From assembly GCF_000828635.1 (NCBI RefSeq), contig NZ_AP012547.1:1178001-1242000 (forward strand): a DNA stretch of 64,000 nt. The letters are read 5' to 3'. This document shows positions 58,931 through 64,000 of this stretch, one piece after another. The position numbers and the translations under genes were made by a program. Below the pieces are notes generated by a model that saw nothing but the letters and a program-made list of their open reading frames with translations, was not told the DNA's origin and did not search any database. Numbering within the stretch: position 1 is the stretch's first letter; each line of letters begins with the position of its first letter. Source of the stretch: Sulfuritalea hydrogenivorans sk43H. GTDB lineage: Bacteria > Pseudomonadota > Gammaproteobacteria > Burkholderiales > Rhodocyclaceae.

Positions 58931-60274
58931 CTAAACGAAGCGCGCGACGAAAGCCCCCTCGCAGCCCGGCGGCAGGGCGATGCGCACCCGATGGCCGCTG
59001 CCGGGGGCCACGGTGACCGGCGCGCCCTCGTGATTCTTCATGGCCTCGATGACGACATCGAAGTTGCCGGCGGGGCGGATGATCTCGATGCGGTCGCCGA
59101 CACTGAAATGGTTTTTCACCGCGATTTCGGCGAGCCCATTGGCGTCGTAACCGGTCACGTCGCCGACATACAGGCTGCGGCTGGATTCGGAGCTGCCGCG
59201 CAAATAGTTCTGGTACTCGCGGTCCGGATGGCGCTCATAGAACCCGGCGGTGTAGCCGCGATTGGCCAGGCCGTCGAGCTGGCCGACCAGTTGCGCGTCG
59301 AAGGGCCGCCCGGCGACGGCGTCGTCGATGGCCTGCCGGTAGCTCTGGCAGGTGCGCGCGACGTAATAGGGCGACTTGGTGCGGCCTTCGATCTTCAGCG
59401 AATCGACGCCGATCTCGGTGAGTTTGGCGACGTACTCGATGGCGCGCAGGTCTTTCGAGTTGAGGATGTAGCTGCCGTGCTCGTCTTCCTCGATCGGCAT
59501 GTATTCGCCGGGGCGTTCCTTCTCTTCGAGCAGCCAGGTGGCGCCGGGGCGGCGCAGGGTGCTCGGCTTCGCGGCGCCAGCCAAAGTCGGCGCTGGCGCC
59601 ACGGCGAGCGGGCGCGGTGTGGTGAGGCCGACATCGCCGGCGGCGTCTTCGCTGCCCTCATGCAGCTTGTAATCCCAACGGCAGGAGTTGGTGCAACTGC
59701 CCTGGTTCGGATCGCGGTGGTTGAAGTAGCCGGAGAGCAGGCAGCGGCCCGAGTAGGCGATGCACAGCGCGCCGTGCACGAAGACTTCGAGTTCCGTGTC
59801 GGGACATTCCTGGCGGATCTCGGCGACTTCGTCGAGCGAGAGTTCGCGCGAGAGGATCACGCGCGAAACGCCGACGCTGCGCCAGAACTTCACCGCCGCG
59901 TGGTTCACCGTGTTGGCCTGCACCGAGAGGTGGATAGTCATTTCGGGCCAGCGCTCGAGGATCATCATCATCAGGCCGGGGTCGGCCATGATCAGTGCGT
60001 CGGGCTTGAGCGCGATGACCGGCGCCATGTCGTCGAGATAGGTCTTGAGTTTGGCGTTGTGCGGCAGGATGTTGCTGACGAGATAGAACTTGCCGCCGCG
60101 CGCGTGGGTGAGCGCAATGCCTTGGGCGAGGTTCTCCAGCGTGCCGAAGTCGTTGTTGCGCACGCGCAGGCTGTAGCGCGGCTGGCCGGCGTAGATCGCC
60201 GTGGCGCCGAAATCCAGCGCCGTGCGCGCCATCGCCAGCGAGCCGGCCGGGGCCAGCAGTTCGGGAGTTTTCAC
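58931..60274 (-). CDS. trhP: U32 peptidase-family protein TrhP-like (tRNA uridine hydroxylation)
   Basis: The 447-residue protein starts at a GTG (60274) overlapping the GST stop (GTGA). The U32 core opens TPELLAPAGSLAMARTALDF, with VFVHGALCIAYSGRCLLS, the Cys cluster SCTNSCRW, and SLKIEGRTKSPYYVA. Length fits TrhP (YegQ, about 450), which with RlhA-like proteins uses prephenate-dependent chemistry to hydroxylate RNA; TrhP acts on tRNA uridine 34. An Ala/Pro-rich stretch at about 224-250 (LAVAPAPTLAG) coincides with a copy of the short dispersed repeat and looks like an insertion. Confidence 0.9.
   Translation of the reverse strand: MKTPELLAPAGSLAMARTALDFGATAIYAGQPRYSLRVRNNDFGTLENLAQGIALTHARGGKFYLVSNILPHNAKLKTYLDDMAPVIALKPDALIMADPGLMMMILERWPEMTIHLSVQANTVNHAAVKFWRSVGVSRVILSRELSLDEVAEIRQECPDTELEVFVHGALCIAYSGRCLLSGYFNHRDPNQGSCTNSCRWDYKLHEGSEDAAGDVGLTTPRPLAVAPAPTLAGAAKPSTLRRPGATWLLEEKERPGEYMPIEEDEHGSYILNSKDLRAIEYVAKLTEIGVDSLKIEGRTKSPYYVARTCQSYRQAIDDAVAGRPFDAQLVGQLDGLANRGYTAGFYERHPDREYQNYLRGSSESSRSLYVGDVTGYDANGLAEIAVKNHFSVGDRIEIIRPAGNFDVVIEAMKNHEGAPVTVAPGSGHRVRIALPPGCEGAFVARFV
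59583..59607 (+). repeat. Short dispersed repeat, copy 7 (inside trhP)
   Basis: AAAGTCGGCGCTGGCGCCAC then GGCGA. On the coding strand it reads LAVAPAPTL, within a low-complexity stretch between two conserved TrhP segments, so an in-frame insertion is plausible. Confidence 0.5.
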
Positions 60275-60954
60275 TTGGCGGGAACGCGCAGGTCGGCCGT
60301 GATCGTCCCGGCCTGCCGCAGATCCACCTCGTGCTGCGCTTCGCGGAAATCCTCGGCGAGCGCCGCCGTTTCCCATTCGCGCATGGCCGGATGGTCGATC
60401 AGGGTTTGCACATATCCCGCCGCGGCACCCTGCAGCGGGACGCCGTAGGTGCGGAAACGGTAGGCCACGGGGGCGAAGAAGGCGTCGACGGCGGTGAATT
60501 TCCTGCCGGCCAGGAAGGGCCCGCCGAAGCGCGCCAGGCCGGCGTTCCACAGGTCTTCGATGCGCGCGATGTCGGCCAGCACCTGCGGCGAACGCTGCGC
60601 CACCGCCAGCCTGACGCCGACGTTCATGCCATGCTGGTTGCGCAGCGCGGCGAAGCCCGAATGCATCTCGGCGGCGGCGCAGCGCGCCCAGGCGCGCGCC
60701 TGGGCGTCGGTCGGCCAGATGCCGGCGTGGTGCTCGGCGAGGTATTCGACAATGGCCAGGGAATCCCACACCACCGTGTCGCCGTCGACGAGGCAGGGCA
60801 CTTTGCCCGAGGGCGAGAAGTTGGTGAACTTGCCGCTGTTGTCGCCCAGCGGATGCATGCGCTCCGCGAAAGGAATGTCCAGCGCCCGCATCAACACCCA
60901 CGGCCGCAGCGACCACGAGGAGTAGTTCTTGTTGGCGATGTGCAGTGTGTACAT
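60271..60954 (-). CDS. Glutathione S-transferase family protein
   Basis: The 227-residue protein has an N-terminal thioredoxin-fold GST domain, opening YTLHIANKNYSSWSLRPW with Ser12-14 as candidate catalytic residues, VPCLVDGDTVVWDSLAI as the glutathione-binding cis-Pro/Asp-Ser motif, and an all-helical C-terminal domain with FTAVDAFFAPVAYR. The SSWSLRPW start is typical of a bacterial GST subgroup of unknown substrate. Its stop overlaps the trhP start as GTGA, so the two are coupled. Confidence 0.92.
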   Translation of the reverse strand: MYTLHIANKNYSSWSLRPWVLMRALDIPFAERMHPLGDNSGKFTNFSPSGKVPCLVDGDTVVWDSLAIVEYLAEHHAGIWPTDAQARAWARCAAAEMHSGFAALRNQHGMNVGVRLAVAQRSPQVLADIARIEDLWNAGLARFGGPFLAGRKFTAVDAFFAPVAYRFRTYGVPLQGAAAGYVQTLIDHPAMREWETAALAEDFREAQHEVDLRQAGTITADLRVPAK

Positions 60955-61058
60955 GAGGCTTACCGTGAAAAACCGCTGCTTGCGAAGTCACTGGTGATGA
61001 CCGAGCGAAGCGAGCGGAATGATAGCCCCGCCCTGGGAAGGGGGCGCAGGCGGGGTTT

Positions 61059-61077
61059 CGCGAAGCACTGCTTCGCG
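61059..61077. repeat. Perfect palindrome in the GST upstream region
   Basis: CGCGAAGCA-C-TGCTTCGCG has nine complementary bases on each side of one base. It lies in the 234-base gap between the GcvR-like and GST genes, which also holds GGCCGGCC repeated eight bases apart nearby. It could act as a terminator stem for the GcvR-like gene, though no T-run follows. Confidence 0.4.
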
Positions 61078-61142
61078 CCGTCGCAGCCGGCCGGCCATGC
61101 AGGGCCGGCCGTGGATCGGGGGTGGGGGGCCTTCAATTCGCC

Positions 61143-61191
61143 TTTCGCGTGTTTCATCCTCGGCGGGTGGCGCTCGGTGCCATGAGCGTTA
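61143..61191. repeat. 3'-end dispersed repeat, copy 2
   Basis: Matches 33841-33888: TTTCGCGTGTTTCA, TGGCGCT and ATGAGCGTTA blocks in the same order. The TAA stop of the GcvR-like gene lies in the last block. Confidence 0.55.
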
Positions 61192-61713
61192 CGCCCGGAT
61201 CGTTTCGTCGAGGGTGATATCGACCATCAGATCGTTGGAGATGCGCTCAAGTTCCCCGGTCAGCGCGGAAACGTCGAGATTCGGCGCGGCGGTGAGTTCG
61301 GCCACGGCGTGGAACAGCACGGCGGCCGACATCGGTGCGCTGGAGGTGTGGGTTTCCAGGCTTTCGACGTTTACCGCGTGGTGTGCCAGCACCTGCGAGA
61401 CTTCGCGCACGATGCCGATGCGGTCGTGGCCGACGAGCGCGAGCTTGAGTCGCCGTCCCGTCAGCGCCGACTTCTTGGCGACCGCCGATTCGATGGTGAC
61501 TTTCAGTCCCGCCAATTGGCCGAGCGCCTTGCTCAGCGCGTCGGCGTGAGCCGCGTCAACGGCCACCTCGACGATGCCGGCGAACTTGCCCGCCAGTTGC
61601 GCCATCGAGGATTCGAGCCAGTTGCCCTGATGGGCGCTGATCGCGGCGGAAAGCTCGCCGACCAGTCCGGGCCGGTCGTCGCCGATGACGGTGAGAACGA
61701 GATGTTGGTTCAT
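61189..61713 (-). CDS. GcvR-like ACT-domain regulator
   Basis: The 174-residue protein consists of two ACT domains. The first opens HLVLTVIGDDRPGLVGELSAAI and the second LKLALVGHDRIGIVREVSQVL; both GDDRPG/GHDRIG turns are typical of amino-acid-binding ACT domains. Length and layout match GcvR, the repressor-side protein of the glycine cleavage genes, which acts without DNA-binding domain through GcvA. A gcvP gene lies about 0.7 kb upstream on the same strand, supporting the link. No gcvA is in the window. Confidence 0.85.
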   Translation of the reverse strand: MNQHLVLTVIGDDRPGLVGELSAAISAHQGNWLESSMAQLAGKFAGIVEVAVDAAHADALSKALGQLAGLKVTIESAVAKKSALTGRRLKLALVGHDRIGIVREVSQVLAHHAVNVESLETHTSSAPMSAAVLFHAVAELTAAPNLDVSALTGELERISNDLMVDITLDETIRA

Positions 61714-61752
61714 GGTTGTCTTCTGAAGATATGTTCGGGAGAAAGGGATGTT

Positions 61753-62133
61753 TCAGCTCCGGCTTTTTTTGACGACAATCACGCCGGGCAGCTTTTCAAA
61801 GTGCGCATCGCAGGTCAGTAACTCGGCATCGAACTCTCGTGCCGTGGCGTATACCACGGCGTCGGCGGTTGCCAGCTTGTATTGGCGATGCAGGTCGGCG
61901 GCGAGCAAGGCGATGCGAGTGTCAAGCGGTGCCACGACGCATTTCTGCGTGAAGGCAATCATTTGGTCCGCCTGATCTTCACCGACTTCCCGCGTAAGCC
62001 ATTTCGTCAGTTCCAGTTGCACGATGGTGGGCACGATGCATTCTGTTCTGTCCGGAATCTCTCGCGCCAGCTTCTTGCCCAAGGGGCTGTCGATCAGCCA
62101 TTCGATCCAGACTGAGGTGTCAATGACGCGCAT
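61753..62133 (-). CDS. vapC: PIN-domain toxin, VapC family
   Basis: The 126-residue protein is a PIN-domain ribonuclease. The acidic metal-binding residues are visible: Asp5 (VIDTSVWIEWL), Glu41 region (IVQLELTKWL), Asp91-region (LATADAVVYATA) and Asp in LLTCDAHFEKLPG. Such toxins cut RNA. Its ATG overlaps the stop of the AbrB-type antitoxin gene by one base (TAATG). The pair sits between the GcvR-like gene and gcvP. Confidence 0.92.
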   Translation of the reverse strand: MRVIDTSVWIEWLIDSPLGKKLAREIPDRTECIVPTIVQLELTKWLTREVGEDQADQMIAFTQKCVVAPLDTRIALLAADLHRQYKLATADAVVYATAREFDAELLTCDAHFEKLPGVIVVKKSRS

Positions 62134-62345
62134 TAATAGCGATCCTGCCGGTCTCGATATCCGTCAGCGTTTGCGCCATGGGCAATGCCGGCGAGTTGTT
62201 TCAGATCGGGAACGGGCATGAGCAGCACGCCCTTGCCCTTGAGAATGAAAACGAACTCCTGCCCGGCTTCCCAATGAAGATCGTCGCGAATCGCTTTGGG
62301 AACTGAAATCTGATATTTGCTGGACAGGGTGGCGGTCGGAGTCAT
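62133..62345 (-). CDS. vapB: AbrB/SpoVT-type antitoxin, VapB family
   Basis: The 70-residue protein has a swapped-hairpin AbrB DNA-binding domain: ATLSSKYQISVPKAIRDDL, then WEAGQEFVFILKGKGVLLMP. The C-terminal tail should wrap the toxin. The start is the ATG at 62345, with GAGGT upstream. It overlaps vapC. The upstream 80 bases are AT-rich and repeat GATATC/ATATCA, plausible operator half-sites for autoregulation. Confidence 0.9.
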   Translation of the reverse strand: MTPTATLSSKYQISVPKAIRDDLHWEAGQEFVFILKGKGVLLMPVPDLKQLAGIAHGANADGYRDRQDRY

Positions 62346-62359
62346 TGTCTTACCTCATA

Positions 62360-62402
62360 TGTATCGATATCAATTGGGTAAGAATATCATGCCGATATCC
62401 GC
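62360..62402 (-). promoter_or_regulatory. AT-rich probable vapBC operator region
   Basis: Several near-palindromic GATAT steps (ATCGATATCA, GAATATCATG, CCGATATCC) lie directly upstream of vapB in otherwise GC-rich DNA. AbrB-type antitoxins bind such repeated half-sites; exact promoter hexamers are not assignable by eye. Confidence 0.35.
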
Positions 62403-62430
62403 AATGCCAGCGGTGGAGCTTCCTTTCTCA

Positions 62431-64000
62431 TCATCCTGTGGCGTAGTTCTCCATCGGCACGCAGCCGCAGAACAGATTGCGGTCGCCGTGTACGTCGTCG
62501 ATGCGATTCACGTAGGGCCAGAACTTGTTCTCGGCCACCCAGGGCAGGGGGAACACCGCCTGCTCGCGCGAGTAGGGTCGGGTCCACTCGCCGATCACGT
62601 CCGCCTCGGTGTGCGGGGCGTGCTTCAGCGGGCTGCCATCGAGCGTCCATTCGCCGAGCTCGATCTTGCGGATCTCGTCACGGATGCTGACCATTGCGGC
62701 GCAGAAGCGGTCGAGTTCGGCCTTGTCTTCCGATTCGGTGGGTTCCACCATCAGCGTGCCGGCCACCGGGAAGCTCACCGTCGGCGCGTGGAAGCCGTAG
62801 TCCATCAGGCGCTTGGCGATATCGATTTCGGCGACACCGGTTTGCGCCTTGATGGCGCGCACGTCGAGGATGCACTCGTGGGCGACGCGGCCCTGGCTGC
62901 CGGTGTAGAGCACCGGGTAGTGGTCCTTGAGTTTGGCCGCGACGTAGTTGGCGTTGAGGATCGCGATCTCGGTGGCGCGGGTGAGCCCCGTGCCGCCCAT
63001 CATGGTGATGTACATCCAGGAGATCGGCAGGATCGAGGCCGAGCCCCAGGGTGCCGCCGACACCGCGCCCTGGCCGCCGTGCGGTCCGGCGACGGTCTGC
63101 ACCGCGTGGTTGGCCATGAAGGGCGCGAGGTGCGCCTTGAGGCCGATCGGCCCCATGCCCGGCCCGCCGCCGCCGTGCGGGATGGCGAAGGTCTTGTGCA
63201 GGTTGATGTGCGAGACGTCGGCGCCGATGTCGGCCGGCCGGCACAGCCCCACCTGGGCGTTGAGGTTGGCGCCGTCCATGTACACCTGTCCGCCGTGGGC
63301 ATGGACGATGGCGCAGATGTCCTTCACCGCTTCCTCGAACACGCCGTGGGTCGACGGGTAGGTGATCATCAGGCAGGACAGGTTCGCCGCGTGCTGCGCG
63401 GCCTTGGCCTTGAGATCCTCGACGTCGACGTTCCCGCTGTCGTCGCAGGCCACGACCACCACTTCCAGGCCGCACATCTGGGCCGTGGCGGGGTTGGTGC
63501 CGTGGGCCGACTTCGGGATCAGGCAGACGTTGCGGCTGCCTTGCCCGTTGGCGGCCTGGAAACGGCGGATCGCCACGAGGCCGGCGTATTCGCCCTGCGC
63601 GCCGGAATTCGGCTGCATGCAGACGGCATCGAAGCCGGTGATCGCCTTGAGCTGGCTTTCCAGCCCGTCGATCAACTCGGCGTAGCCCTGCGCCTGGTCG
63701 AGCGGCGCGAAGGGATGCATCTGGCCGAACTCGGGCCAGGACACCGGAATCATCTCGGCGGCGGCGTTGAGCTTCATGGTGCAGGAGCCGAGCGGGATCA
63801 TGGCGTGGTCGAGCGCGAGGTCGCGGTTCTGCAGGCGCTTGAGGTAGCGCAGCATGCCGTGCTCGGTGTGGTGCGTGTTGAACACCGGGTGCGTCAGGAT
63901 CGGCTCGCGACGCTGCAGCGAGGCGGGAATCGCGCAGGGCCGCGCGGCGTCGAGCGCTTCGACCGGGGTGGTCTTGCCGAAGATCGCGAGCAGTGCGGCA
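62431..64000 (-). CDS. gcvP: Glycine dehydrogenase (P protein of glycine cleavage), C-terminal 522 residues
   Basis: The frame is open from 64000 to a TGA at 62431, so the 5' part of the gene lies outside the window; full-length GcvP is about 950 residues. The visible half opens [15 protein letters not shown] and continues [18 protein letters not shown], a conserved GcvP segment. The PLP lysine is in [32 protein letters not shown] and MVEPTESE are further motifs. It decarboxylates glycine and passes aminomethyl to the lipoylated H protein. vapBC and the GcvR-like gene follow downstream. Confidence 0.96.
   Translation of the reverse strand, partial: AALLAIFGKTTPVEALDAARPCAIPASLQRREPILTHPVFNTHHTEHGMLRYLKRLQNRDLALDHAMIPLGSCTMKLNAAAEMIPVSWPEFGQMHPFAPLDQAQGYAELIDGLESQLKAITGFDAVCMQPNSGAQGEYAGLVAIRRFQAANGQGSRNVCLIPKSAHGTNPATAQMCGLEVVVVACDDSGNVDVEDLKAKAAQHAANLSCLMITYPSTHGVFEEAVKDICAIVHAHGGQVYMDGANLNAQVGLCRPADIGADVSHINLHKTFAIPHGGGGPGMGPIGLKAHLAPFMANHAVQTVAGPHGGQGAVSAAPWGSASILPISWMYITMMGGTGLTRATEIAILNANYVAAKLKDHYPVLYTGSQGRVAHECILDVRAIKAQTGVAEIDIAKRLMDYGFHAPTVSFPVAGTLMVEPTESEDKAELDRFCAAMVSIRDEIRKIELGEWTLDGSPLKHAPHTEADVIGEWTRPYSREQAVFPLPWVAENKFWPYVNRIDDVHGDRNLFCGCVPMENYATG

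Overview
The window reads as a chromosome segment of a high-GC betaproteobacterium. Codon use is strongly G/C-ended, gene content is typical of Rhodocyclales or Sterolibacteriaceae-like bacteria, and the mltD/gloB/methyltransferase/rnhA/dnaQ neighbourhood resembles the proteobacterial one. Genus cannot be fixed from sequence alone. No rRNA, tRNA, CRISPR array or intact insertion sequence was found. Both ends cut a gene: a TPR protein at base 1 and gcvP at base 64000.

Layout. 0-4.1 kb: two divergent genes, a truncated TPR protein and a secreted TPR-CHAT protease-like protein with an AT-rich front half and a GC-rich CHAT half. 4.3-6.3 kb: ylqF/rbgA GTPase, an S4 RNA-binding protein and an HDOD protein. 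6.4-12.05 kb: a redox module. SHP-type cytochrome, diheme cytochrome c, PepSY protein and a ferric-reductase-like flavocytochrome run left; a PepSY protein plus an OmpR/EnvZ-type two-component pair runs right. 12.2-18.6 kb: mostly single genes (DUF188, ornithine cyclodeaminase family, SCO1/SenC, FHA-linked nucleotide cyclase, DUF457) and several unknowns. 18.7-25.6 kb: mltD followed by a yejABEF-type peptide importer. 25.7-30.8 kb: a Tat-signal caspase-fold protein with a long repetitive coiled coil lies between mltD and gloB, followed by the methyltransferase, rnhA and dnaQ.

30.8-43.9 kb: a MITE-like element, two unknown proteins, then a lipid-metabolism block. ALDH, quinone oxidoreductase, SDR and TetR run left; two WS/DGAT acyltransferases, two alpha/beta hydrolases and an erythromycin-esterase-like protein run right. 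A perfect TetR-type operator lies between them. dusC and rlhA (U32) follow. 45.9-53.6 kb: a hybrid sensor kinase with a lipoprotein, then an accessory patch holding a DUF995-like protein, a 64-bp remnant of a CHAT gene, an EF-hand-like protein, a BrnT toxin remnant, dispersed repeats and a second complete TPR-CHAT gene. 53.6-64 kb: a solo Rieske protein, an EamA transporter, ettA, ccdAB, a lipoyl-domain protein, trhP (the second U32 gene), a GST, a GcvR-like ACT protein, vapBC-type toxin-antitoxin genes and the 3' part of gcvP.

The most unusual features are: the concentration of caspase-fold genes (two CHAT, one C14-type, one CHAT remnant, probably one more off the left edge); several families of short dispersed repeats, some inside reading frames; the SHP/DHC module facing its own PepSY/two-component system; and the TetR-controlled wax-ester-type cluster.
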